The notes below the pieces were generated by a model. The model searched no databases. It was not told where the DNA came from and saw only the letters and a list, made by a program, of their open reading frames with translations. Position numbers and translations under genes: made by a program. Shown here piece by piece: positions 15,218-23,281 of a stretch of DNA of 33,456 bases (position 1 is the first letter of the stretch; every line of letters begins with the position of its first letter). Origin of the DNA: an uncultured Clostridia bacterium (GTDB lineage: Bacteria > Bacillota > Clostridia > Christensenellales > Borkfalkiaceae); assembly GCA_947631325.1 (NCBI GenBank), contig CANRKX010000013.1:1-33456 (forward strand), read 5' to 3'.

Positions 15218-16288
15218 ATGACCGTTAAAGAGTTCTTTAAGAGCACCTCTTTCAAGTGCATATGCGTACTTCTGACGATACTTCTGGTCTGCGGCATCTT
15301 CTTAACCGTAATGTACGGGCTGTTGGAAGTGACCGAGGGCGAGAGATTGCAGAGGGCGGTTGCCAAGGTATATGCGGGCGAGACGGTGGAAATTTACGGC
15401 AAGGGCGCGGACGGAGAGCAAACGCTTATCGGCGCCGACGAAAAAGCCCCCCAAGGACTCATTTCGGAGAGCGTTGTGCAGAGCACTTCGACCGTAAACC
15501 AAATGTATAAGATAACCTTCCCCGACAGCAAGAGGGTTGACTACCTCGTGCAGGTGACGGGGACGGGCGGTTACAGCGGCGGCACGGTCACCTGCTGGGT
15601 GCCCGTACAGATGAACGAGGACGGCACGGCGATAGCGGGGATAGGAAAGGTTTCGATAGCGTCCAACGTCGGACAGTCGTTCATAGGCAAAATACAGGAC
15701 GCGATGCTTGAAAGCTACGGTCCCGCCTACGAGGACGGAAAGCTGTACACCCCCGCGGACGGGTTTGTTTCGGCGGGCGCGTCGCTCTCCTCCACCGCCA
15801 TCGACAATGCTGTGAACGGCGCGATAATATATGTGAAGAGCGCCATACTCGGCATAGTTCCCGGCGGGCAGTTTGCAGGGTTTGACGATCCCCACGGGCT
15901 GATAAATACAGACCTTTCGAGCTTTGAGGCGGCGGACGGCGTTGTGACATACAAGATCGTTACAAAGGGCTCGGCTGACGACAGGAACATGCACCCCGGT
16001 CAATTTACGCTTACCATAATTGTCGACGCGACAAAGACGGTCGATGACATTATAATTGACGACAACGGCTCGACGGGCGAATACGGCAAGCACATGTACG
16101 GCATAAATAACTATATCGGCAAGGGGCTTGAATATTTTGAAGGGCTGCTCGGCGACGGCTGGGCATATCCCTCCGACGGCGAAATAATAACGGGCGCAAC
16201 GGAATCCAACTACAATGTGGTCTATGCGTGCGCGTACGCCGTCAAAAATTATCAGAACTGCATTGACCGTGCGGGAGGTAACAACTGA
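15218..16288 (+). CDS. rnfG: Rnf complex subunit RnfG, long form with two FMN-motif regions
   Basis: RnfG carries covalent FMN facing outside the membrane. Here it is 356 aa, well above the roughly 200 aa usual for the subunit. One transmembrane helix (about 13-36) is followed by an FMN_bind-like domain (about 85-210) with GYSGGTVTCWVPVQMNEDG and the motif AGAS (186-189), then AVNGAIIYVKSAI. A second similar region (about 240-350) ends with DGEIITGATES, Thr328 being a perfect acceptor. The first motif has Ser instead of Thr; the second is canonical. This may be a tandem duplication, with one or two flavins. GGAGGG precedes the ATG. It overlaps rnfE (TGATG). Confidence 0.9.
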   Translation: MTVKEFFKSTSFKCICVLLTILLVCGIFLTVMYGLLEVTEGERLQRAVAKVYAGETVEIYGKGADGEQTLIGADEKAPQGLISESVVQSTSTVNQMYKITFPDSKRVDYLVQVTGTGGYSGGTVTCWVPVQMNEDGTAIAGIGKVSIASNVGQSFIGKIQDAMLESYGPAYEDGKLYTPADGFVSAGASLSSTAIDNAVNGAIIYVKSAILGIVPGGQFAGFDDPHGLINTDLSSFEAADGVVTYKIVTKGSADDRNMHPGQFTLTIIVDATKTVDDIIIDDNGSTGEYGKHMYGINNYIGKGLEYFEGLLGDGWAYPSDGEIITGATESNYNVVYACAYAVKNYQNCIDRAGGNN

Positions 16289-16938
16289 TGAACAAGTATA
16301 AGAGAATTACCCTCGACGGGTTGATATTCCAAAACCCCACCTTTATGCTCGTGTTGGGCACTTGCCCCACGCTGGGGCTCATCTCCTCCGCCTTTTCTGC
16401 GGCGGGCATGGGGCTGACGGTAGTTATAATCCTCACCCTCTCCAACGTCATAATATCTGCGTTGAAGAACGTGATACCCAACGCCGTGAGAATACCCTGC
16501 TATATAGTTATAATCGCGACGCTCGTCACATTCATGAGAATGTTGCTTGAAAAGTTTATGCCCGATCTGTACGACAGTTTAGGCGGGTTCCTCGCCCTCA
16601 TCGTCGTCAACTGCATAATACTCGGCAGGGCGGAGGCGTTTGCCAACAAGCACACCGTAGTTGAGTCTGCAGTGGACGGACTTGCGAACGGATTCGGCTT
16701 CACCATAGCCCTGACGCTCATGGGCATCGTGTGCGAGCTTATAGGCAGCGGGTCGCTGTTCGGCGCGCATATCATGGACTTCACGATAGGCATATTCGCG
16801 ACGCCCGCGGGTTCCTTCCTCGTATACGGCATATCCATTGCCCTCTTCGTCTTCGTGATAGACCTCTTCGAAAAGGCAAAGCGGGTCAAGATAAACAAGC
16901 TTGCGCGCGAAAATATGTTGGATAAGGAGGTTGCATAA
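16288..16938 (+). CDS. rnfE: Rnf complex subunit RnfE
   Basis: RnfE is an integral membrane subunit that, with RnfA, forms the ion-translocating core of inverted helices holding an iron-sulfur centre. It is 216 aa with six hydrophobic segments. NPTFMLVLGTCPTLGL (12-27) is the family motif, including the Cys thought to bind the membrane cluster, and a second Cys occurs in VVNCIILGRAEAFANK near 110. Its ATG overlaps the rnfG stop, with GGGAGGT upstream. Confidence 0.95.
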   Translation: MNKYKRITLDGLIFQNPTFMLVLGTCPTLGLISSAFSAAGMGLTVVIILTLSNVIISALKNVIPNAVRIPCYIVIIATLVTFMRMLLEKFMPDLYDSLGGFLALIVVNCIILGRAEAFANKHTVVESAVDGLANGFGFTIALTLMGIVCELIGSGSLFGAHIMDFTIGIFATPAGSFLVYGISIALFVFVIDLFEKAKRVKINKLARENMLDKEVA

Positions 16939-16943
16939 AAATT

Positions 16944-17546
16944 ATGGCTACGTTTATTGCGATAGTTCTTGCGGCGGTCCTTACCAATAACTTCATAACC
17001 GTCAAAACTTACGGCATTTGCCCCTTCCTCGGCGTCTCCAAAAAGACTTCCTCGGCGGTGGGCATGGGCATTGCGGTGACCATCGTCATGGTCATTGCCA
17101 CCCTCGTCACCTATCCCGTATACACCTATGTCATGGTGCCCCTGCACTTCGAGTTTTTGGAGATTATCTTCTTTATCTTCATAATAGCTTCGCTCGTGCA
17201 GATGCTTGAAAAGGTGATACAAAAGCTTTCGCCTGCACTGTACGGCGCGATGGGCATATATCTGCCCCTCATTACCACAAACTGCGCCGTTTTGGGAGTT
17301 ACCGAGCTGGTTATAGGCGATATGTCGCAGTTCCTTGCGGGGGCGACGATGAATATCGGCTGGGCGGTGCTGTACGCGCTGTTTGCGGGGCTCGGGTTCA
17401 CCCTTGTCATGATAATAATGAGCGGCATGCGCGAGAAGCTCAACTACTACAAGACGCCCAAGGCGCTTTCGGGCTTCCCCACCGCGATGGTCACGGCGAG
17501 CTTTATATGTATGGCGTTTATGGTCTTTACCTATATCGTCATTTAA
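16944..17546 (+). CDS. rnfA: Rnf complex subunit RnfA
   Basis: RnfA is the partner of RnfE in the membrane core. It is 200 aa with six hydrophobic segments. NNFITVKTYGICPFLGVSKK (15-34) and TTNCAVLGVTELVIG near 110 carry the two conserved cysteines in the positions that mirror RnfE. It follows rnfE by 5 bp, with GGAGGTTG upstream of the ATG. Confidence 0.95.
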   Translation: MATFIAIVLAAVLTNNFITVKTYGICPFLGVSKKTSSAVGMGIAVTIVMVIATLVTYPVYTYVMVPLHFEFLEIIFFIFIIASLVQMLEKVIQKLSPALYGAMGIYLPLITTNCAVLGVTELVIGDMSQFLAGATMNIGWAVLYALFAGLGFTLVMIIMSGMREKLNYYKTPKALSGFPTAMVTASFICMAFMVFTYIVI

Positions 17547-17558
17547 AGGAGGCGGGAA

Positions 17559-18494
17559 ATGAATTTACTTGAAATTACCACGCAGACCTGGATTACGGTC
17601 GGCATAGTTGCGGGGATATTTGCGGGGAGCGCACTTTTAATAGGCGCACTCATACTCATCGTCGGCAAGGTGTTTAAGGTCAACGTCGACGAAAAGGTCA
17701 CGAAAATTCTCGAAAATCTTGCGGGAGCCAACTGCGGCGGCTGCGGGTGCTCGGGGTGCTCGGGATTTGCGACAAAGCTTGCGGGCGGACAGGGCGATAT
17801 AAACGACTGCCACGTCACCTCGCCCGAAAAAAAGGCGGAAATTGCCAAGCTTTTGGGCATTGAGTTAAAGGACGAAGAGCCGACGGTTGCCGTTGTGAAG
17901 TGCCACGGTAAGAGCGAATACTGCGGGGAGAAGTTCGAATATTCGGGCAATCCCACTTGCGCGGGGAACGCGTCGCTTTTGGGCGGAAACAAGAGCTGTT
18001 CGTTCGGGTGTCTCGGCGGGGGCGACTGCAAAGTTGTATGCCCCGAGAACGCAATCGAAGTGACCGACGGACTTTCGGAAGTCAATCCCGATTTGTGCGT
18101 TTCCTGCGGGTCGTGCATAGCCACCTGTCCCAAAAAGATAATTGAGCGCATACCTGCGAGCGCGCCCGTGTACGTCGCCTGCTCCTCAAAGTGCAAGGCG
18201 AAAGAGGTGATGAGCGTGTGCAAGGTGGGCTGCATAGGCTGCGGCATGTGCGCGAGAAGCTGCCCCCACGGTGCCATAACCATGAAGGACAATTTGCCCG
18301 TGTTCGACTACTCCAAGTGCACGGGGTGCCTAACATGCGTTAATAAGTGCCCGAGGAAGATAATTCTCGTCCGCAACGTCGCAAAGGCGGCTGAGGAAAA
18401 ACCCGCGGCGGAGAAGGCGCAAGCTGAGAAGCCTGCGGAAAAGCCCGAAGTCAAGGTTGAAAAGCCCGCGGAGAGCGACGGCGAAAACAAATAA
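17559..18494 (+). CDS. rnfB: Rnf complex subunit RnfB (ferredoxin-type, multi-cluster)
   Basis: RnfB accepts electrons from reduced ferredoxin. It is 311 aa. An N-terminal membrane helix (about 12-37) leads to the 4Fe-4S domain ANCGGCGCSGCSGF (57-70) with Cys84 in NDCHV. Then come ferredoxin-type motifs: CSFGC...CKVVCP (147-162), CVSCGSCIATCP (180-191), CIGCGMCARSCP (225-236) and CTGCLTCVNKCP (254-265). The last 35 residues are a low-complexity Ala-Glu-Lys-Pro tail of unknown use. GGAGG precedes the ATG. It is last in the operon and is followed by a strong terminator. Confidence 0.96.
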   Translation: MNLLEITTQTWITVGIVAGIFAGSALLIGALILIVGKVFKVNVDEKVTKILENLAGANCGGCGCSGCSGFATKLAGGQGDINDCHVTSPEKKAEIAKLLGIELKDEEPTVAVVKCHGKSEYCGEKFEYSGNPTCAGNASLLGGNKSCSFGCLGGGDCKVVCPENAIEVTDGLSEVNPDLCVSCGSCIATCPKKIIERIPASAPVYVACSSKCKAKEVMSVCKVGCIGCGMCARSCPHGAITMKDNLPVFDYSKCTGCLTCVNKCPRKIILVRNVAKAAEEKPAAEKAQAEKPAEKPEVKVEKPAESDGENK

Positions 18495-18515
18495 AATTAT
18501 TAAAAAATAAAGTGC

Positions 18516-18549
18516 GCGGCGGCGGAACGAAAATTCGTTCCGCCGCCGC
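18516..18549 (+). terminator. Terminator of the rnf operon
   Basis: A 16-bp perfect stem, GCGGCGGCGGAACGAA (18516-18531) with its complement at 18534-18549, follows the rnfB stop by 20 bp, with TTATTTA after it. It also lies downstream of the converging NusG-II gene and may be used from both sides. Confidence 0.8.
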
Positions 18550-18558
18550 TTATTTACC

Positions 18559-18590
18559 GCGTTATTTAAGGCATATTCCCGCGCCAATTT
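18559..18590 (+). repeat. 32-nt intergenic motif, copy 1
   Basis: It contains the 20-mer GCATATTCCCGCGCCAATTT (18571-18590). The reverse complement of 24796-24827 matches the 32 nt in 28 positions and the 20-mer in 19. Both copies lie directly beside a long GC-rich terminator stem, between stop codons and hairpin. Confidence 0.6.
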
Positions 18591-18594
18591 ATCT

Positions 18595-19056
18595 TTAACC
18601 GACGATTATGGTGCCGTCGTCGCCCCTGCCCAAGGGGATAATTTTGAGCCCGTGCGGGGAGCAATAAATTACGCCGTCGCTATCCACTATGGCGGGCGTG
18701 TACACGCAGTCCTTGCCCTTGCAGTCGGCTTCCTCCACGCGCACGGAGCGGGCGGCAACGTCGATTTTGATGACGTTATAGCCCTTGACGCAAGTGACGC
18801 GAACGGATACTATTCCGTCCGTAATCTCCTCTTCCACCCCCTCGCCCGAGATATTGCCGCCGCCGTCGAAGGCATAGGTATATTTGAGCTCGCCGCCCGA
18901 ATACACCTCAATACCCGAAAAGGGCTTGTCGCTCTTGGTCAGAAATACGGACAAAAAGACCGCGACGAGGATTACCGCCACGGCTGAATAGATAATGAGG
19001 TCGAGGGGCTTGAACGCCCTGTCCCTTTTTACCTCTTCCACCTTTTTGAACGACAT
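18595..19056 (-). CDS. NusG domain II (NusG_II) membrane protein
   Basis: This is a 153-aa protein with a basic N-terminal stretch, one transmembrane helix (about 18-40) and an outside NusG-domain-II-like fold: CKGKDCVYTPAIVDSDGVIYCSPHGLKI near the C terminus carries the family's Cys and His pattern. Function is not established; such genes recur beside ApbE, Gx-transporter and Rnf genes in Bacillota. It starts 24 bp after apbE and is co-transcribed with it. AAAGG lies upstream of the ATG. A role in flavin or redox assembly is inferred from linkage only. Confidence 0.85.
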   Translation of the reverse strand: MSFKKVEEVKRDRAFKPLDLIIYSAVAVILVAVFLSVFLTKSDKPFSGIEVYSGGELKYTYAFDGGGNISGEGVEEEITDGIVSVRVTCVKGYNVIKIDVAARSVRVEEADCKGKDCVYTPAIVDSDGVIYCSPHGLKIIPLGRGDDGTIIVG

Positions 19057-19080
19057 GATGACCTTTTATTTATATTGTTT

Positions 19081-20196
19081 TTATGTGAGAGGCTTTAAAG
19101 CGCCGTCGAGGAGCTCGAAGCCGCCCTGCATATTGGTGTAGTAACGCAGTTCTCCGCCCTCCTCGCACGCGAAAGCGACGCGGTGGGTTGAGAGCTTGGA
19201 GTTGATGAATGAGACCGCCTCGGCGGGGGTCATAGTCATGAGGGCGGTTGTTATTGCGTCGTCCTCCGCCGCCGTTCCCCCTATCACCGTGACAGCCGCC
19301 ATGCCCGAAGTTATGGGGCGGCAGGTTGAGGGGTCTATTATGTGGCAGTAGCGCGCGCCGTCGAAGACGTAATACTTTTCATAGTCGCCGCTCGTCGAGA
19401 GAAGGCTGCAAGATAGGGGGATTGAAAGATATGCGCCGCCCGACTTGCGGGGGTGGACGAATTGGAGTTTGAAGTCGCCGTCGGTGAATTTTTTAAGGGC
19501 GATACTGCTTGAGCCGAAGGAAAAATAGCCCATTTCAAAGCCGTACTTTTCAAACAGCCCGTCGATTAAATCCACGGCATAGCCCTTGCCGACGCCGCCC
19601 AAATCTATCTTTAAGGACAGCTCCTCATCCCCCGATTTTATTGTGAAATTTGGCTTGGTTGCATAATATGTGCCATCCTTTTGCTCTGTGATAACCTCCG
19701 AAAAGTGGGAAGCGAGCTCGGCATAGAGGTCGGTTTGAGCCGTGGAAGGAAGGTCGGCGGAAGTTTGGGGATAGACCCAATCAGAGCCGAAGCCGAAAGC
19801 CTGAACGCCATAGTAGACGGCGGGATTGTAGCTGCCGTCGGTGAAGTTATAGGCGTCGATTGCGATATTCAGGACGGTGAAAGCCCGCTCGTCGAGCTCC
19901 ACCCTCTCCCCCGCCGCAGCCGCGTTGAAGCGCGAGACGAAGGACGTGGATATGTTTGCCGACAGCGAGCCGTCAACAGACTTTAATATGAGCTCGGTCT
20001 CCGCCGCCATGTCCGAAAAAGCCTGCTCTCTTTGGGGGTCGGAGAAGTCTGCATAGGCGACGAGAAAGCCGTCGGTGCCCATTATGTTCCAAAAGGTGCG
20101 GCTTTTTTGGCTTATGCCCGTCCTCTGACCGCAGGCGCAGAGAAAAGTTGAAGCGAGGACGCATATCGTTAAAAACAGGGTCAGAATTTTCTTCAC
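19081..20196 (-). CDS. apbE: FAD:protein FMN transferase (ApbE), lipoprotein
   Basis: ApbE splits FAD and links FMN to a Thr or Ser of target proteins outside the membrane. Here the obvious targets are RnfG and RnfD in the neighbouring operon. It is 371 aa with a lipoprotein signal (residues 1-21) and lipobox LCAC, Cys22 being lipidated. Family motifs are DLGGVGKGYAVD near 187, HIIDPSTCRPITSG near 280 and the metal/FAD-binding AEDDAITTALMTM near 315. The GTG start lies 6 bp after a TATAAT, without a ribosome site, so translation may be leaderless. Confidence 0.94.
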   Translation of the reverse strand: MKKILTLFLTICVLASTFLCACGQRTGISQKSRTFWNIMGTDGFLVAYADFSDPQREQAFSDMAAETELILKSVDGSLSANISTSFVSRFNAAAAGERVELDERAFTVLNIAIDAYNFTDGSYNPAVYYGVQAFGFGSDWVYPQTSADLPSTAQTDLYAELASHFSEVITEQKDGTYYATKPNFTIKSGDEELSLKIDLGGVGKGYAVDLIDGLFEKYGFEMGYFSFGSSSIALKKFTDGDFKLQFVHPRKSGGAYLSIPLSCSLLSTSGDYEKYYVFDGARYCHIIDPSTCRPITSGMAAVTVIGGTAAEDDAITTALMTMTPAEAVSFINSKLSTHRVAFACEEGGELRYYTNMQGGFELLDGALKPLT

Positions 20197-20202
20197 GGTT
20201 AT

Positions 20203-20231
20203 ATTATAGTACCAATCTTACCAAAAATCAA
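20203..20231 (-). promoter_or_regulatory. Predicted apbE promoter
   Basis: TTGATT (20231-20226), 17-bp spacer, TATAAT (20208-20203) on the minus strand. Transcription would begin at or next to the GTG start at 20196. Confidence 0.6.
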
Positions 20232-20234
20232 GCG

Positions 20235-20262
20235 GCGGCGGCTTTCAATTGAAAGCCGCCGC
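20235..20262 (-). terminator. Terminator of lgt
   Basis: A perfect 28-nt palindrome, GCGGCGGCTTTC-AATT-GAAAGCCGCCGC. On the minus strand it is followed by TTGATTTTTGG. It ends lgt, and its tail doubles as the -35 of the apbE promoter. Confidence 0.8.
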
Positions 20263-20299
20263 AATTAAGACGAAAGATAATTAAAATGAGTTTTGCGCG

Positions 20300-21181
20300 T
20301 TATGCGGCAACGCTATCCCCCTTGACCTCTTCTTCCTTTTTTTCGGAGTGGAGTTCGGGGTGCTTCATGTGCTTTGCGAGCACGTATTTTTGCAGGAAGA
20401 AGTAGCCGAAGCCCAAGACAATCATGACGATCGACCATATCTGCGAGGGATAGAGCGACGCGCCCGGGAAGAGTTCGCCGCGATAGTCGCCGCGGACGTA
20501 CTCAATTCCGAATCGCCAGACGCCGTATGCGACGGCATACAGCCCGAAACCCGAATAGAAGGAAAACTTGAAGTACAAAATCATCATAACCGCCGCAAGA
20601 AATACCAAGAACAGGCACTCATAGAGCTGGGTGGGAATGACGAGGGTGGGAAGCTGTGTGCCGTAGGGCGCCGAGCAGGGCAGACCGAAAACCCCATCGG
20701 GGGCGGGCTTGCCATAGCAACAGCCGCCGAAAAGACAACCGAGCCGCCCGAACGCGTGGGCGATGACGATGCCTATCGGGATGAAGGGAAGGGCGTCAGT
20801 TAAGGTGGCGTTCATGTTGTTTTGAAGGAGCTTTATCTTTGTGCGGGGGGCTATCACATAGATATACAGCCAATACACGCACAAAAAGCTGACGACGCCG
20901 CCGATAAGCCCGCCGATAAAGGTCATTCCGCCCAGCGAAAAGCCGTCCTCGGGGTTGGCGATAAAGTCGTACACCGACTGGAAGAGCATTGCGGCGAAGA
21001 TGCCGAAGCCCGTGCCGAAGATGCCGATTATCAAGATCTTGTCCGTCGCTTCCTCGTTGAACTTCATCTTCCACATGGTGAAAAGGAGAAAGAGAAAACA
21101 CATTATTATGCCGACAGCCATGCATATGCCGTATGCGTATATGCCGCTGTTGCCTATCTTAAATAGCGGTTCGGGATGCAT
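20300..21181 (-). CDS. lgt: Prolipoprotein diacylglyceryl transferase Lgt
   Basis: Lgt transfers diacylglycerol from phosphatidylglycerol to the lipobox Cys of prolipoproteins such as the ApbE encoded next to it. It is 293 aa with seven hydrophobic segments. HAFGRLGCLFGGCCYGKP (about 141-158) is the clostridial form of the Lgt signature, including the essential Arg and the Cys-rich variant of the loop. RFGIEYVRGDYRG near 231 is the second conserved region. GGAG lies 7 nt before the ATG. The gene is monocistronic with its own promoter and terminator. Confidence 0.93.
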   Translation of the reverse strand: MHPEPLFKIGNSGIYAYGICMAVGIIMCFLFLLFTMWKMKFNEEATDKILIIGIFGTGFGIFAAMLFQSVYDFIANPEDGFSLGGMTFIGGLIGGVVSFLCVYWLYIYVIAPRTKIKLLQNNMNATLTDALPFIPIGIVIAHAFGRLGCLFGGCCYGKPAPDGVFGLPCSAPYGTQLPTLVIPTQLYECLFLVFLAAVMMILYFKFSFYSGFGLYAVAYGVWRFGIEYVRGDYRGELFPGASLYPSQIWSIVMIVLGFGYFFLQKYVLAKHMKHPELHSEKKEEEVKGDSVAA

Positions 21182-21206
21182 TGTTTACTCCGTTTTTTTT
21201 GATATC

Positions 21207-21235
21207 AATATAGCAGAACTTTTTTAAGCTGTCAA
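21207..21235 (-). promoter_or_regulatory. Predicted lgt promoter
   Basis: Consensus TTGACA (21235-21230), 17-bp spacer, TATATT (21212-21207) on the minus strand, giving a leader of about 20 nt. Confidence 0.7.
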
Positions 21236-21308
21236 ACGATTGGGGGCACAATATTGCGCGGGCAAGCGTTTGCGGGCGGTTAAAACTTTGATTTTTGATT
21301 ATGTTCTC

Positions 21309-22976
21309 TTATTTGGATTGGGGGTTAGCCTTCAGAAGGTTGTTGACGGCGGAGATCAGGGCTTTATAGCTGCTCTTTATTATATCGTCGTCCACGCCCG
21401 CGCCCCAATATGCGCTGTCGCCGTATTCCACGCCTATATAGGATATCGCCTTGGCGCGCGAAGTGTCGGTGAGGGCGTGCTGCTCATAGCCCGTCAGAGT
21501 ATAGGATAAATCAAAATATTTTTTTATGGCGTTGGAGACTGCGTCCAATCTGCCGTTGCCGTTGCACTTGACGACACGTTCCTTGCCGTCCGAAAAGATC
21601 GTGACAGTGGCTTCTATGCCGTTGACCTGCCTGAAATGGCACTCGGTTACGTCGAACACCGTGCGGGGGCGGACGAACTCCTCTTCGAAAATCTTATAGA
21701 GTTCGTCGGGCTTCAATTCCTTGTGGAGCCTGTCGGAGACGGCTTTCGCCTTATAGCCCATCACTTCCTTCATGCGGCGGGGCATATCCACGCCGAAGTT
21801 CTGCTTCAAGACGTAGCCCACTCCCCCCTTGCCCGACTGAGAGTTGATGCGGATGACGTCGGAGTCGTACTCCCTACCGACGTCCTTGGGGTCTATCGGA
21901 AGATAGGGCACAGTCCACTCGGCGTCGTCCGACGTGCGGAGAGCCATGCCCTTGGCGATTGCGTCCTGATGGGAGCCCGAGAACGCCGCAAATACCAATT
22001 CGCCCGCATAGGGTTGGCGGGGAGATATCGACATACCCGTGAGTTTTTTGTATGCGCCGACGACATAGGGCATGTCGGAAAAGTTGAGCTTGGGGTCGAC
22101 GCCCTGCGAATACATATTCATTGCGAGCGTCACTATATCGACGTTGCCCGTGCGCTCGCCGTTGCCGAAGAGAGTTCCCTCTATCCTGTCGGCGCCCGCC
22201 AAGAGCCCCATTTCCGCCGCCGCGACCGCACAGCCCCTGTCGTTATGGGGATGAAGGGAGATGACGGAATTTTCGCGATAGTTCATGTGCTTTGAAATGA
22301 ACTCCACCTGTTGGGCATAGACGTGGGGTATGGCGTTCTCCACCGTGGCGGGGAGGTTGACGATTGCCTTTTTTTGAGGGGTGGGCTTCCATACGTCCAA
22401 CACGGCGTTAATAACTTCGAGGGCGTATTCGGGCTCGGTGCCCGTGAAGGACTCGGGCGAGTACTCGAAGCGATAGTCAGCGCCCGACTTTAAAGTGAGT
22501 TCGGAAAGCAAAGCCGCGCCGTCGACGGCTATCTTCTTGATATCCTCCCTGTTCTTCTTAAAGACCTGTTCGCGCTGGGCGACCGAGGTGGAATTATAGA
22601 CGTGCACTATGACATTCTTTGCGCCGTCGAGACTGGCAAAAGTCTTTTTTATAATGTGTTCGCGCGCCTGAGTCAAGACCTGTATAGTGACGTCGTCGGG
22701 AATGAGCTGTTGCTCTATAATGGCGCGGAGGAAGGAATATTCGGTCTCCGAGGCGGCGGGAAAGCCCACCTCTATCTCCTTAAATCCCAATTCGACGAGG
22801 AGTTTGAAAAATTCTATCTTCGTCCTCTCGTCCATGGGCTCGATAAGGCTCTGGTTGCCGTCGCGAAGGTCCACAGAGCACCAGACGGGCGGGGCGGTTA
22901 TCTTATCTTTCTTCGCCCAATCCATACACCTTTCGGGGGGCATAAAATACTGTGTACGGTACTTTTTGCAGTTCAT
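21309..22976 (-). CDS. leuA: 2-isopropylmalate synthase LeuA
   Basis: LeuA condenses acetyl-CoA and 2-oxoisovalerate, the first step of leucine synthesis. It is 555 aa, the longer LeuA type also found in actinobacteria and fungi. The HMGL-like catalytic barrel has SVDLRDGNQSL near residue 34 (substrate-binding Arg-Asp) and the metal motif SLHPHNDRG near 243, followed by GTLFGNGERTGNVD. The C-terminal regulatory domain with VKCNGNGRLDAVSNAIKKYF binds leucine for feedback. GGAG lies just before the ATG. It is controlled by the T-box leader upstream. No other leu genes are in the window. Confidence 0.95.
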   Translation of the reverse strand: MNCKKYRTQYFMPPERCMDWAKKDKITAPPVWCSVDLRDGNQSLIEPMDERTKIEFFKLLVELGFKEIEVGFPAASETEYSFLRAIIEQQLIPDDVTIQVLTQAREHIIKKTFASLDGAKNVIVHVYNSTSVAQREQVFKKNREDIKKIAVDGAALLSELTLKSGADYRFEYSPESFTGTEPEYALEVINAVLDVWKPTPQKKAIVNLPATVENAIPHVYAQQVEFISKHMNYRENSVISLHPHNDRGCAVAAAEMGLLAGADRIEGTLFGNGERTGNVDIVTLAMNMYSQGVDPKLNFSDMPYVVGAYKKLTGMSISPRQPYAGELVFAAFSGSHQDAIAKGMALRTSDDAEWTVPYLPIDPKDVGREYDSDVIRINSQSGKGGVGYVLKQNFGVDMPRRMKEVMGYKAKAVSDRLHKELKPDELYKIFEEEFVRPRTVFDVTECHFRQVNGIEATVTIFSDGKERVVKCNGNGRLDAVSNAIKKYFDLSYTLTGYEQHALTDTSRAKAISYIGVEYGDSAYWGAGVDDDIIKSSYKALISAVNNLLKANPQSK

Positions 22977-23247
22977 AATTCTCCTTGTCGCGCCGTTTAA
23001 AAAAACGGCGCCTCTTTTAAATTAAAGAGGCGTCTTTCTAACGCTGTACCACTCTTCTTCACGGCATAAGCCGCCTTTTAAGCGCAAACACGCTTTCCCC
23101 TTGTACGGCGGGCGACCGTTTGCGGCTACTTTGATTTCACCCCAACTGCTCTGCGGCGAGTTCGCAAAATTTCTTCGTGCGCCTCACACCGAACGGCGCA
23201 TCTCTGAACCCGAAATATAAGTTACTATTCCGCTTCATCGCATTATA
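22977..23247 (-). promoter_or_regulatory. T-box leader of leuA, Leu (CTC) specifier
   Basis: The T-box sequence AGAGTGGTACAGCG is at 23055-23042 (minus). A -10 TATAAT lies at 23247-23242, and the stem I AGTAA element at about 23223-23227. On the opposite side of the specifier loop, GAA (23163-23161) is followed by CTC (23160-23158) and a G, then a helix: CTC is a Leu codon, matching leuA. The leader should let transcription through when uncharged tRNA-Leu pairs with it. The -35 is not clear. Confidence 0.88.
22990..23034 (-). terminator. T-box terminator of leuA, with a second overlapping hairpin
   Basis: CGCCTCTTT pairs with AAAGAGGCG (stem arms at 23032-23024 and 23017-23009), followed by CC-G and seven T. 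An additional perfect 9-bp hairpin, GCGCCGTTT/AAACGGCGC (22990-23011), takes the T-run as its loop and one arm and overlaps the foot of the terminator. The two cannot form fully together. Confidence 0.8.
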
Positions 23248-23281
23248 TCTTTCGGGAAAATCCCTATTTATATATATGTTA

